Shown: positions 25,708-33,939 of the stretch, one piece after another | How positions within the stretch are numbered: the stretch's first letter is position 1 | Layout of the letters: every line of letters begins with the position of its first letter | Assembly: GCF_900102815.1 (NCBI RefSeq) | Contig: NZ_FNGF01000007.1 | Location: 248,001-312,000 of the forward strand | Origin: Glycomyces sambucus | Lineage (GTDB): Bacteria; Actinomycetota; Actinomycetes; Mycobacteriales; Micromonosporaceae | Direction: 5' to 3' | DNA length: 64,000 nt | Program-made: the position numbers and the translations under genes | Notes under the pieces: model-generated | Database searches by the model: none | Seen by the model: only the letters and a program-made list of their open reading frames with translations | What the model was told of the DNA's origin: nothing

Positions 25708-26319
25708 TTACGCCGCGGCCGCCACGCCTTCGGCGAGCTCCTCCAGGTCCGGGATGCCGTCGGGCTCGGCCGAGAGGACGATCGTGGTCCCGTCGATCTC
25801 GGCGACCCACGCCTCGCCGCTGTCGAGCTCGTACGCGGCCCACTCGATGCCCCCGGCCTCGACCGGGGTGCCGGCGCCGGTCAGACCCTCGTCGACCTCG
25901 GTCGCCGCGCCGTCGGTCTCGGACATCTGGAGCCCGTTGCCGTCGGGCGAGTACCAGCCGGTCCGCAGCGTCGTCACGCCCTCGCCGGCGGCGAGGTGCG
26001 TGGAGATCGGCTTCCAGTCCTCGGAGAGCTCCGGCTCGATCGCGGGCAGGCCCAGGCTCGCGGCGGCCGCGTAGTTCTCGCCGGTGTCGACCACGCTCAC
26101 CTGCCGGTCCTCGGCGAGCCAGCCCCAGCCCCAGTAGACGAGGCCGAGCGGCACCAGCAGGACCGCCATCGACAGCGCCATGTCGCGCATCCGCCGGTGC
26201 CTCGGGCGCGCCGACTTCGCCGCCTCGACGTTCGCCTCGGCGGCCGACCGGCCGTCGGCCTGCGCGGTGTCGGCGTCGGCCCGCGTCTCGACCCCGGTCT
26301 TGACCTCTTCGCTGGACAT
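25708..26319 (-). CDS. DUF4245 membrane-anchored protein
   Basis: The 203-residue protein has an Ala/Glu-rich cytoplasmic start, one membrane helix (MALSMAVLLVPLGLVYWGWGWL, near residues 46-67) and an extracytoplasmic domain (VVDTGENYAAAASLGLPAIEP...). DUF4245 genes commonly neighbour xseAB in actinomycetes, as here. The function is not known. The ATG at 26319 is in a good position, but no strong ribosome binding site is seen. Confidence 0.75.
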   Translation of the reverse strand: MSSEEVKTGVETRADADTAQADGRSAAEANVEAAKSARPRHRRMRDMALSMAVLLVPLGLVYWGWGWLAEDRQVSVVDTGENYAAAASLGLPAIEPELSEDWKPISTHLAAGEGVTTLRTGWYSPDGNGLQMSETDGAATEVDEGLTGAGTPVEAGGIEWAAYELDSGEAWVAEIDGTTIVLSAEPDGIPDLEELAEGVAAAA

Positions 26320-26554
26320 GCCCCCATCCTGGACGACCGCCCCGGGCCGCCCCGCGGCACCCCGCCGCGGCGTGGCCCACGAGTCCCCGCCCCGCACCCG
26401 CCGCCCGCCTGCCCGCGACCGCCCCAGGCGCGTCCGAACCGGGACGCGCCCGGCCACCGGGGCGCGAAGAGGCGCGAATCCGACTTCCGGGCGGTCGGGC
26501 GGAGGGAATAACCTCTCCGCAGCGGCACCCGCGCCCGACCGGAAGGAGCCCCCG

Positions 26555-27451
26555 TTGATCCTCGTGGCAGGCGAGAACGTCATCGACCTCGTGCCCGCGC
26601 CGGAGGGCCGGCTGCGGCCCACCTGCGGCGGCGGCCCCGCGAACACCGCCGTCGCCCTCGCCAAGCGCGGCATCCCCACCGCCCTCGTCGGCTCGGTCGG
26701 CGGCGACCACTTCGGGCGCCGCGTCTGGCGACGCCACATCTCCGCCGGGGTCCGCCGCGACTGGCTCCAGCGCACCGACCTGCCCTCGACGCTCGGCCTC
26801 GCCGTCGTCAACGGCGACGGCACCGCCCGCTACGACTACTGGACCACCGGCACCGCCGACTTCGCGTGGGAGGGCCGGGCCCTCCCCCGGGCCGACCCCG
26901 GCACCGTCGACCTCGTCCACTTCGGCTCGCTCGCGGCCTACCTCGAACCGTCCGCGCGCACCATCGAGCACTGGGTCAACCGCGCCCGCGGCGCCGTTCC
27001 CGTCACCTTCGACCCGAACATCCGCCTCCCCGCGATGGGCGAGGCCGCGAAGGTCCGCGAGCGCACCGAGCGCCTCGTCGGCCTGTCGACCCTCGTGCGC
27101 GCCTCCGAACGCGACCTCGCGCAGCTCTACCCGGGCGTCCCGGTCGACCGGGTCGCCCGCGACTGGCTCGGGCTCGGGCCCGAACTCGTGGTGGTCACGC
27201 TCGGGGACGCCGGGTCGATCGCGTTCCACCGCAACCACGTCACCGAGATGAACGCCGCCCGCGCGGACCTCGTCGACGCGATCGGCGCCGGCGACGCCTA
27301 CACCTCCGGCCTCATCGGGTGGCTCACCTCCGCGGGCTGGATGCGCCTCGACCGGCTCCCGTCCTGGGGCAACGAGACCGTGGTCGCCGCCGCGCTGCGG
27401 TACGCGAGCCAGGTGGCCGCGCAGGCGTGCACGGTGGCCGGCGCCCCCTGA
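26555..27451 (+). CDS. PfkB-family carbohydrate kinase (fructokinase-like)
   Basis: The 298-residue sugar kinase begins LILVAGENVIDLVPAPEG, with the Gly-rich GGGPANTAVALAKRG motif and the C-terminal PfkB signature DAIGAGDAYTSGLIGWL containing the catalytic Asp. The substrate is probably fructose or a related sugar, by resemblance to fructokinases. TTG 26555 is chosen because GGAAGGAG lies 6 nt upstream; no ATG or GTG fits. A 14-bp minisatellite begins at the stop codon itself. Confidence 0.85.
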   Translation: MILVAGENVIDLVPAPEGRLRPTCGGGPANTAVALAKRGIPTALVGSVGGDHFGRRVWRRHISAGVRRDWLQRTDLPSTLGLAVVNGDGTARYDYWTTGTADFAWEGRALPRADPGTVDLVHFGSLAAYLEPSARTIEHWVNRARGAVPVTFDPNIRLPAMGEAAKVRERTERLVGLSTLVRASERDLAQLYPGVPVDRVARDWLGLGPELVVVTLGDAGSIAFHRNHVTEMNAARADLVDAIGAGDAYTSGLIGWLTSAGWMRLDRLPSWGNETVVAAALRYASQVAAQACTVAGAP

Positions 27452-27540
27452 CCGCCGGGGCATGACGGCCGGGGCATGACGGCCGGGTTCTGACAGCCGG
27501 GGCCTGGCAGCCGAGGTCTGGCAGCCGGGGCCTGACGGCC
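27449..27540. repeat. 14-bp minisatellite at the 3' end of the sugar kinase gene
   Basis: Six and a half units of consensus TGACGGCCGGGGCA run head to tail, starting with the TGA stop of the kinase gene. Units differ at one to four positions, so the array is older than the GACTCG tract. Confidence 0.85.
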
Positions 27541-27592
27541 CCGCCCGGTTCACATGCCCGTAACTCGGACACCGAGGGCATAGCATTTACAG

Positions 27593-28573
27593 GTGCCTCA
27601 ACCGGAACTGCGGATCTGCCTCGACGACGACGACCTCGACGCGAGCCTCCGCCTCGACACGCGGGTCGGCCTGACCTCGCACCCCAAGCACCTCCCGATG
27701 CGCCTGCACTACGACGGCCGCGGCTCCGCGCTGTTCGGGGAGCTGACGCGCCAGCCGGAGTACTACCAGACCCGCAGCGAGCGCGCGGTCCTGCGCGACC
27801 GGGCCGGCGAGATCGCCGCGGCCCTCGGTGCGGGCCCGGTGTCGGTGATCGAGCTGGGCGCGGGCCGGGCCGAGAAGATCCGGCCGGTACTCGACGCGCT
27901 CGCGGCGGCCGGGCGCCTGGACGCGTTCTGGCCCTTCGACGTCGCCGCGGGCGAGGTCCGGGACGTGCTCCTGGAGCTGGCCGAGGTCTACCCGGACGCG
28001 TACCTGGGCGGGATCGTCGGCGACTTCACGCGCCACCTCGCGCACCTGCCGGACCACCGCGACACGCGCCTGGTGGCGTTCCTCGGCGGGACCTTCGGGA
28101 ACTTCACCGCCCCCGAGCGCGCGCAGTTCCTGCGGGACCTGCGCGAGGCCCTGCGCCCGGGCGACCGGTTCCTCCTCGGCGCCGACCTGGTCAAGGACCC
28201 GGCGGTGATCCTGGCCGCGTACAACGACGCGGCGGGCGTGACGGCCGAGTTCAACCGGAACGTGCTGCACGTCCTCAACCACCGCCTCGACGCCGACTTC
28301 GTGCCCGGCCACTTCGAGCACGTGGCACTGTGGGACGCGGGCGGGGCGACCGTGGACATGCGGCTGCGCGCGCTGAAGCCGATGGCCGTCGACGTGGCGG
28401 GCCTGGGCCTGGACGTCGCCTTCGACGCCGGGGAGGAGGTCCGGACCGGGATCTCCGTGAAGTTCCGCCGGGCCGAGCTGGAGGAGGACCTGCGGACCGC
28501 GGGGTTCGCGCCGTCCGGGTACTGGACGGACGCGCGGGGGTTCATGGGCGTGTTCCTCGCCGAAGCGGCCTAA
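27593..28573 (+). CDS. egtD: L-histidine N-alpha-methyltransferase EgtD (ergothioneine synthesis)
   Basis: This enzyme trimethylates histidine to hercynine with SAM, the first committed step to ergothioneine. The 326-residue sequence shows LPMRLHYDGRGSALFGELTRQPEYYQTR, the SAM motif SVIELGAGRAEKIRPVLDAL, FLGGTFGNFTAPERAQFL and EFNRNVLHVLNHRLDADF, all typical of EgtD. GTG 27593 follows TAGCAT (27581-27586) by 6 nt. In many actinomycetes egtABCDE cluster; here egtD stands alone, so the other genes must be elsewhere or absent. Confidence 0.9.
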   Translation: MPQPELRICLDDDDLDASLRLDTRVGLTSHPKHLPMRLHYDGRGSALFGELTRQPEYYQTRSERAVLRDRAGEIAAALGAGPVSVIELGAGRAEKIRPVLDALAAAGRLDAFWPFDVAAGEVRDVLLELAEVYPDAYLGGIVGDFTRHLAHLPDHRDTRLVAFLGGTFGNFTAPERAQFLRDLREALRPGDRFLLGADLVKDPAVILAAYNDAAGVTAEFNRNVLHVLNHRLDADFVPGHFEHVALWDAGGATVDMRLRALKPMAVDVAGLGLDVAFDAGEEVRTGISVKFRRAELEEDLRTAGFAPSGYWTDARGFMGVFLAEAA

Positions 28574-28612
28574 CGCGCGTGCCGGTCGCGTTCGCGGTCT
28601 AGGGTGGCAGGC

Positions 28613-29206
28613 ATGGGAGAGATCGTGCTCATCCGCCACGGCGAGACGACCTGGTCGGCCTCGGGCCGGCACACCTCGGTCACCGACCTCGACCTCACCG
28701 AGCACGGTGTGTCCCAAGCGAAGGCGCTCGTGCCACTGCTGGCCGGACGCCGCTTCGAGGCGGTCTGGTCGAGCCCGCGCAAGCGGGCGCTCGTCACCGC
28801 CGACCTGGCCGGGCTCCCGGTCACGGCCGTCATCCCCGACCTGGCCGAGTGGGCGTACGGCGACTACGAGGGCCGCACCAGCGAGGAGATCCGGGGCGAG
28901 GACCCGGACTGGACGCTGTGGACCGACGGCGGGAAGGGCCCCGGCGGCGAGTCCGCCGACGAGGTCGCGGCCCGCCTCGACCGGGCCCTGGCCGAGGCCG
29001 AGCCGCTGCTGGAGCGCGGCGACGTCGCGTTCGTCGCCCACGGGCACAGCCTCCGCGTGGCGGCGGCCCGCTGGCTCGGGCGGCCAGCCCGCGACGGCCG
29101 CGACTTCACCATCGACACCGCCTCGGTGAGCGCGCTCGGGTACGAGCACGGCGGCCACGCCGTGACGCTCTGGAACCTGACGGCCGCGGCCGCCGGGAAC
29201 GCCTGA
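28613..29206 (+). CDS. Histidine phosphatase-family protein (phosphoglycerate mutase-like)
   Basis: The 197-residue protein has the RHG catalytic motif (VLIRHGETTWSASGRHTSVTDLDLTEHG) and the second catalytic His in FVAHGHSLR. SSPRKRALVTAD and EWAYGDYEGRTSEEIR are typical of the acid phosphatase/GpmB-like branch. The substrate cannot be told. ATG 28613 is chosen over an earlier in-frame ATG (28604) because TAGGGT (28600-28605) ends 7 nt before it. Confidence 0.85.
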   Translation: MGEIVLIRHGETTWSASGRHTSVTDLDLTEHGVSQAKALVPLLAGRRFEAVWSSPRKRALVTADLAGLPVTAVIPDLAEWAYGDYEGRTSEEIRGEDPDWTLWTDGGKGPGGESADEVAARLDRALAEAEPLLERGDVAFVAHGHSLRVAAARWLGRPARDGRDFTIDTASVSALGYEHGGHAVTLWNLTAAAAGNA

Positions 29207-29256
29207 ACCCTCCTGCCTGGACTACCCTGGGACCGAACCCCCCCGAAGGAGGCCCG

Positions 29257-29625
29257 ATGGACCCCGTCCTGATCTCGATCGCCACCGCCGCAGCCGGCAA
29301 GCTCGCCGAGGAGGCCGCCCGCGGGATCGTCGCGGCCGGGAAGTTCGTCAAGGACCGGTTCGCGAAGGACGACGCGCGGGAGGCGGTCCTCATGCGCGCC
29401 GAGACCGGGCGCGTCCCGGTCGCCGACCTCGCCGCGGTCATCGAGGAGACCTGCGCGGCCGACCCGGCGTTCCTCGCGGAGCTCGAAGCGCTCGCGGGCC
29501 GCAGCATCCACGTGACGCGGGTGGACCAGGCCGGGCAGCGGGTCATGTTCCAGAACAACTTCTACGGTGACGGCCCCGGCAAGGTCGTCCAGGGCGAGAC
29601 CGTCAACATCCAGCGCCTCGACTGA
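29257..29625 (+). CDS. Small protein of unknown function with a Gly/Asn-rich C-terminal motif
   Basis: This 122-residue protein has a strong ribosome binding site (GAAGGAGG, 29245-29252). The N-terminus is an amphipathic helical region (ISIATAAAGKLAEEAARGIVAAGKFVKDRF). The C-terminus is a beta-rich segment, QNNFYGDGPGKVVQGETVNI. Tails of this kind, with N-x-F-x-G-D and VVQ, are common at the ends of actinobacterial signalling or effector-associated proteins; I cannot name the family. It lies between a phosphatase and a lysoplasmalogenase on the same strand. Confidence 0.65.
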   Translation: MDPVLISIATAAAGKLAEEAARGIVAAGKFVKDRFAKDDAREAVLMRAETGRVPVADLAAVIEETCAADPAFLAELEALAGRSIHVTRVDQAGQRVMFQNNFYGDGPGKVVQGETVNIQRLD

Positions 29626-29666
29626 GGACTCGACCGGCGGCGGGCGTCTGGTAACGTCCCACAGCC

Positions 29667-30374
29667 ATGAGCCCACCCCTCCTCCTCATCCGCTCGCAGA
29701 TGGCCCGCGTCCGCGCCCGGACCTGGCTGCTCGCGTTCGCGGCGGTCCTCGCCGTCGAGCTGACCGCGGTCGTGCTCGACCTCGACGCGGTCCGCTGGGC
29801 GTCCAAGACCCTGCTCACACTGCTGCTCCTGGGCTACCTCGTCGTCTCGGTCGCACCGGGCCAGACGCCCGCGCGCCTGTTCGGCCTCGGCCTGCTCTTC
29901 GCGTGCGCGGCGGACGCGGCGCTATTGGTCGAGGGGACGGCCGCGTTCCTGGTCGGCATGGGGCTGTTCGGGGTCATGCAGGTCCTGTACATCGCCGCGT
30001 TCGCGAAGCTCGGGGCGCTGCGCGCGTTCCGCACCCGGTACCTGGTGCCGGTCTGCTACCTGGCGTTCTGGGCCGGGCTCATGATCGCCCTGTGGTCCCG
30101 GCTGGGCTCGCTCGCGGCGCCGGTGGCCGTCTACAGCCTGCTGCTGGTGGGCATGGCCGCGTTCGCGGCGGCCCTCGGCATCGCCCGCGGCGGCGGGCAC
30201 CTCGCCGGGGTCGGCGGCGCGCTGTTCGTGGTCTCGGACCTGGTCCTGGGCCTCGGCGTCGCCGGGTTCGACCTGCCGCTCGCGGGCCTGGCCGTCATGT
30301 CGACGTACGCGATCGCGCAGCTGCTGCTGACGATCGGGATCCGCGGGCACCTCGATGCGCCCGCCGCGCATTAG
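29667..30374 (+). CDS. Lysoplasmalogenase (YhhN family)
   Basis: This 235-residue protein has about eight hydrophobic segments and the YhhN pattern RWASKTLLTLLLLGYLVV ... LGLLFACAADAALL ... ADQ-like regions. Relatives hydrolyse the vinyl-ether bond of lysoplasmalogens, as TMEM86B does. TAACGT (29652-29657) lies nine nt upstream of ATG 29667. The TAG stop forms part of the -10 hexamer of the next gene. Confidence 0.8.
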   Translation: MSPPLLLIRSQMARVRARTWLLAFAAVLAVELTAVVLDLDAVRWASKTLLTLLLLGYLVVSVAPGQTPARLFGLGLLFACAADAALLVEGTAAFLVGMGLFGVMQVLYIAAFAKLGALRAFRTRYLVPVCYLAFWAGLMIALWSRLGSLAAPVAVYSLLLVGMAAFAAALGIARGGGHLAGVGGALFVVSDLVLGLGVAGFDLPLAGLAVMSTYAIAQLLLTIGIRGHLDAPAAH

Positions 30375-30383
30375 AGTCGGACC

Positions 30384-30626
30384 ATGAAACGCGTCTTGTG
30401 GGTGCTGGCCTTCGTCGTCGGCGGGTTCTTCATCGTCCGGGCCCTCATGGAGCCCTTCGTCATCGACTTCTCCGACCCGTCGACCTACGAGACCGACTGG
30501 GGCGGCCCGAGCCTCTTCGGCGTCCTCCTGGTCCACATGGGCCCGGGCGTCCTCGCGGCCGCACTCCTCGTCTGGGGCGTCCGGCGGGCCGGCCGCAAGA
30601 AGGCCGAGGACCGCGTCCTCGACTGA
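30384..30626 (+). CDS. Small two-helix membrane protein, unknown function
   Basis: The 80-residue protein has membrane segments at residues 4-22 (VLWVLAFVVGGFFIVRAL) and 43-67 (LFGVLLVHMGPGVLAAALLVWGV), and a basic C-terminus. TAGAGT (30372-30377) ends 6 nt before the ATG and overlaps the stop of the preceding gene, suggesting its own leaderless transcript. Confidence 0.6.
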   Translation: MKRVLWVLAFVVGGFFIVRALMEPFVIDFSDPSTYETDWGGPSLFGVLLVHMGPGVLAAALLVWGVRRAGRKKAEDRVLD

Positions 30627-30655
30627 CCCGTTCCACCTCTCTCGAAGGCCCTTCA

Positions 30656-31249
30656 ATGCATGCGATCTACGATGTCGCGGCGATGCTCGCGCTCGCCGCG
30701 GGCCTCGCGCTCCTGATCCTGCTCGTGCTGCGGCTGCTCGCCCCCGCGGCGGTGCGGCGGCGCGACGTGCCGCGACCGACCCGGGCCGCGAGGATCGAGT
30801 CCTGGGTGGTCCCGGCCGTGTTCCTGCTCGCGATGGCCGCGGTCGGCGCGGCGCAGGTCGCGTACGGCTCGCCGGCCGGCGAGCGCGGGCCGGTGCCGGT
30901 GGAGGTGCTCGAAGTCGGCGAGTGCGAGCGGCCGGTGGCCGGTCTCGGGCTCGTCGTGGCCTGCGACCTCTCCGGATGGAGCGCCACGGTCCCGAGCGAT
31001 CGCCTGCTGGCCGACGGGGAGCGGTTCCGGGTCCTCGGCGGCGAGCCCGTCGAGGCCGGGGACCGGGTGGTGCGGTACCGCCTCGCCTGGTGGGAGTCGC
31101 TGCCGATGATCCCGGATCCGCAGTGGCGGTCCGTGGCGGACGAGTCCCGGCCGGATCTGCGGTGGACGTCCGTGCTGCCGGTCGTCGGCCTGCTCGGGTA
31201 CGGCCTTTCGAGACGGGTTGTCGGGCGGCGCGCCGCCGTCCGTGCCTGA
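30656..31249 (+). CDS. Membrane protein of unknown function
   Basis: The 197-residue protein has two N-terminal membrane helices (residues 6-29 and 48-70), a soluble region of about 90 residues with two Cys (GECERPVAG, VVACDLSGW) that could form a disulfide outside, and a third hydrophobic segment near the C-terminus (TSVLPVVGLLGYGL). CTCGAAGG upstream is a weak ribosome binding site. No family is recognised. It converges on the HelD-like gene. Confidence 0.6.
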   Translation: MHAIYDVAAMLALAAGLALLILLVLRLLAPAAVRRRDVPRPTRAARIESWVVPAVFLLAMAAVGAAQVAYGSPAGERGPVPVEVLEVGECERPVAGLGLVVACDLSGWSATVPSDRLLADGERFRVLGGEPVEAGDRVVRYRLAWWESLPMIPDPQWRSVADESRPDLRWTSVLPVVGLLGYGLSRRVVGRRAAVRA

Positions 31250-31275
31250 GCCGGGCCGCGCGGGTGCGGCCCGGC
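31250..31275. terminator. Bidirectional hairpin terminator
   Basis: A perfect 10-bp stem (31250-31259 with 31266-31275) and 6-nt loop fill the 33-bp gap between two convergent genes. Confidence 0.65.
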
Positions 31276-31282
31276 AGGCGGA

Positions 31283-33424
31283 TCAGCCCAGGTCGATGCG
31301 CTTGAGGCGCTGGGTGGCCCGGGTGAGGACGACGTAGGCGACGCCGGGGCCGTGGGCGGCGGCGACCGCGTCGAGGTCGACGGCGATGACGGCGTCCCAT
31401 TCGAGGCCCTTGGACTCCAAGGGTCCCACGAGGGTCACGCGGTCGTCGTGGACGACGGCGGCGAGTTCGCCGTGGCGGTCGTAGGGCGCGATGACGCCGA
31501 CGGTGCCTTCGACGGCCTCCAGGGCCGCGGCGACGGCGCCGGCGACCTCGGGGAGGAGGGCGTCGGGGTCGGCGGTGACCACCTCGACGGGGACGCCGGT
31601 CTCGCGCACGGCCTCGGGGAGGTCGATGGTGCGAAGCCGGGGCTGGGCCCAGTCGGCGGCGTACTCGAAGACCTCTTTGGAGTTCCGGTAGTTCTTCGTC
31701 AGGTGGAACTCGTGGATGCGGCCGCTGGGGACGGCGCGGCGGCGGGCGTCGGCGCTCTCCTTGGGGCGCGGCCAGCTCGACTGGGCCTCGTCGCCGACGA
31801 TCGTCCACCCGGCGGCGCGCCCGCGCCGCGAGAGCATCCGCCACTGCATCGGCGAGAGGTCCTGGGCCTCGTCGACGATGACGTGCGCGTAGTCCTCGTA
31901 GAAGGCGTCGCGGGCCTGGCGCTCGGGCCGGTCGTAGAAGCGGTCCTGGGCGGTCGAGACCTCCTGGATGCCGTCCCACGAGCGGATGCGGTCGCGCCCG
32001 CGCGGCTGGCGCTTGACGCCGAGGAGGATCCGCAGCTCGTCGAGGAGCGCCACGTCCGGGATGGAGAAGTCGGCCTCGCGGAGGGAGGCGGCGACCCCGT
32101 CGACGGCCTCGCGCTTGAGGTGGCCCTCGGACGCGGAGGCGAGGCGGCGCGGGTCGCCGGCCCAGCCGAGCACTTCGGCGGGGTCGAGGTCGGGCCACCA
32201 GTGGTCGAGGAACGTCAGGAACTCGCCGCGCGAGCCCACGTCCCGCGAGTACTTGGCGGGCTCGGCGTCGGGCAGGACGGGTTTCACCTTGCGCCACAGG
32301 GCGACCAGGAGGGCCCGGCCGGCCTCGGTCTTGGCGAGGTTGGGGTGCGGCTCCTTCTCGAAGACGCGGGCGCGGGCGGCGGCGAGGTCGGCGGCGTCGA
32401 GCTTGAACACGTCGCCGCGGTAGACGATCCGCAGTTCCGCGGGGGCGTCGGGCGGGGTCTGGCGGATGAGGCGCCGCAGGATCGGGAGCATGACGGTGCC
32501 GCCCTTGACGGCCGCGACGGCGGGCCGGTCCTGGCGGGTCGCCTCGACGCCCGCGAACAGCTCGCCGAGGGAGTACAGGGCGGCGGTCTCCTCGCCGAGG
32601 CTGGGGAGCACGCGGCCGATGTACTTCATGAACACGGCCGAGGGGCCGACGACGAGGATGCCGGCGGCCTCGTAGCGGTTGCGGTCCTGGTACAGCAGGT
32701 ACGCGGCGCGGTGCAGGGCCACGACGGTCTTGCCGGTGCCGGGGCCGCCGGTGATGATCGTGGCGCCGCGCCCGGGCGCGCGGATCGCGGCGTCCTGCTC
32801 GGCCTGGATGGTGGCGACGATGTCGCGCATCCGCCCGGTCCGCTTGCGGCCCAGGGCGGCCATGAGCGCGCCGTCGCCGATCACGGGCAGGCGCTCGGCG
32901 GCGTCCTCGTTGAGCAGGTCGTCGCTGATCTCCTCCACGCCGCGCCCGAACGAGCGGATGACGCGGCGCCGGGCCACCTCCTGGCGGTCGACGGCGGTGG
33001 CGCGGTAGAACGGGGCGGCGGCGGGGGCGCGCCAGTCGACCAGCAGCGTCCGGTACTCCTCGTCGCGCACGCCCAGGCGGCCGATGTGGCGGACCCGGCG
33101 GTCGTCGAAGTCGAGGCGCCCGAAGACCAGGCCCTCGTGCTGCGAGTCGAGGTCGGCGATGCGGCGGGCGGCGCGGTAGACGAACACGTCGCGCTCGTAC
33201 TGGGCGCCGGGCACGGTCGCCGCGAGGTGGCGGTAGCCGGCGTCGCGGTCGCCGACGGCGTCGGCGCGCAGCACGTCGACCCGGTCGTAGACGCGGTCGA
33301 CGAACGCCTGCTCGATCGCGATCTCCTGCTCGGGGGTGTTGGCGGGATCGGGATCGGGCACTGCGTGGGACGTGTCGACGTCCTCCGACCGCCGGGCGTC
33401 GGCGGGGCCTGGTTCCTGGGACAC
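31283..33424 (-). CDS. HelD/HelR-type RNA polymerase-recycling ATPase
   Basis: The 713-residue protein is an SF1/UvrD-like ATPase with the actinobacterial HelD layout. An N-terminal coiled-coil arm (EQEIAIEQAFVDRVYDRVDVLRAD) precedes the first ATPase half with Walker A GGPGTGKTVVALHRAAYLLY. A large insert follows, then Walker B VIVDEAQDLSPMQWRML and motif III GDEAQSSW. The C-terminal half has GPLESKGLEWDAVIAVD and YVVLTRATQRL. HelD releases stalled RNA polymerase from DNA; HelR of Streptomyces also displaces rifamycins. GTG 33424 has GAGGAG upstream, and TAGGCT about 30 nt upstream is a possible -10. Confidence 0.88.
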   Translation of the reverse strand: MSQEPGPADARRSEDVDTSHAVPDPDPANTPEQEIAIEQAFVDRVYDRVDVLRADAVGDRDAGYRHLAATVPGAQYERDVFVYRAARRIADLDSQHEGLVFGRLDFDDRRVRHIGRLGVRDEEYRTLLVDWRAPAAAPFYRATAVDRQEVARRRVIRSFGRGVEEISDDLLNEDAAERLPVIGDGALMAALGRKRTGRMRDIVATIQAEQDAAIRAPGRGATIITGGPGTGKTVVALHRAAYLLYQDRNRYEAAGILVVGPSAVFMKYIGRVLPSLGEETAALYSLGELFAGVEATRQDRPAVAAVKGGTVMLPILRRLIRQTPPDAPAELRIVYRGDVFKLDAADLAAARARVFEKEPHPNLAKTEAGRALLVALWRKVKPVLPDAEPAKYSRDVGSRGEFLTFLDHWWPDLDPAEVLGWAGDPRRLASASEGHLKREAVDGVAASLREADFSIPDVALLDELRILLGVKRQPRGRDRIRSWDGIQEVSTAQDRFYDRPERQARDAFYEDYAHVIVDEAQDLSPMQWRMLSRRGRAAGWTIVGDEAQSSWPRPKESADARRRAVPSGRIHEFHLTKNYRNSKEVFEYAADWAQPRLRTIDLPEAVRETGVPVEVVTADPDALLPEVAGAVAAALEAVEGTVGVIAPYDRHGELAAVVHDDRVTLVGPLESKGLEWDAVIAVDLDAVAAAHGPGVAYVVLTRATQRLKRIDLG

Positions 33425-33495
33425 GGCGCTCCTCGCTCGAATTCGGGACGCACCAGCCTAGCGCGCCCCCGCGACACCCGTCCGGCGATCGTGGA

Positions 33496-33924
33496 CTAGG
33501 GGCGGGTGGCCCACACCCGGTACATCCAGGAGTAGTCGTCGCTGATGTCGCCGAAGCCGAACTGCCGGTAGAGGCCCTGCGCGTCGTCGGTGGCGAGGAG
33601 GACGCGCCGCAGGCCCATCGCCTCGGCGTCGGCGACGATCCGCTCCATGAGGAGCTTGCTCAGGCCCTGCCCGCGGGCGGCGCGGTCGACGAAGACGTCG
33701 CTGAGCCACGCGAAGTACGTCCGGTCGGTGACCAGACGCGCGAACGCGACCTGCTTCCCCGAGGCGTCGTAGACGCCGTACGGCAGCGAGTGCGCGATCG
33801 CGTGGTCCATGTCCTCGCGGGTGCGGCCCTCCGCCCAGTACGTCTCGGTCGAGATGACCCGGTGGACCCATTCGCGGTCGAGCCGGTCGGGGTCGGTCGA
33901 GATCTCGTGCACTTCGCTGCCCAT
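33496..33924 (-). CDS. GNAT-family N-acetyltransferase
   Basis: The 142-residue protein has the acetyl-CoA-binding motif A as DVFVDRAARGQGLSKLLMERIVADAEAMG and motif B as LLATDDAQGLYRQFGF. Its N-terminal pattern (HRVISTETYWAEGRTREDMDHAIAHSLPYGVYD) matches a common group of single-domain GNATs whose substrate is unknown. The gene follows the DUF2306 gene by 15 bp on the same strand and may be cotranscribed with it. Confidence 0.85.
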   Translation of the reverse strand: MGSEVHEISTDPDRLDREWVHRVISTETYWAEGRTREDMDHAIAHSLPYGVYDASGKQVAFARLVTDRTYFAWLSDVFVDRAARGQGLSKLLMERIVADAEAMGLRRVLLATDDAQGLYRQFGFGDISDDYSWMYRVWATRP

Positions 33925-33939
33925 GTCGCCTCCGTGTGT

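Noticed and set aside
25300..26511. Frame with (Arg-Thr)n across the GACTCG array
   Set aside because: It crosses copy B of the dispersed element and the antisense of the DUF4245 gene, with no start signal or domain.
31352..33499. 715-codon frame opposite the HelD/HelR gene
   Set aside because: The minus strand has Walker A/B and the full helicase layout. The plus frame is compositional.
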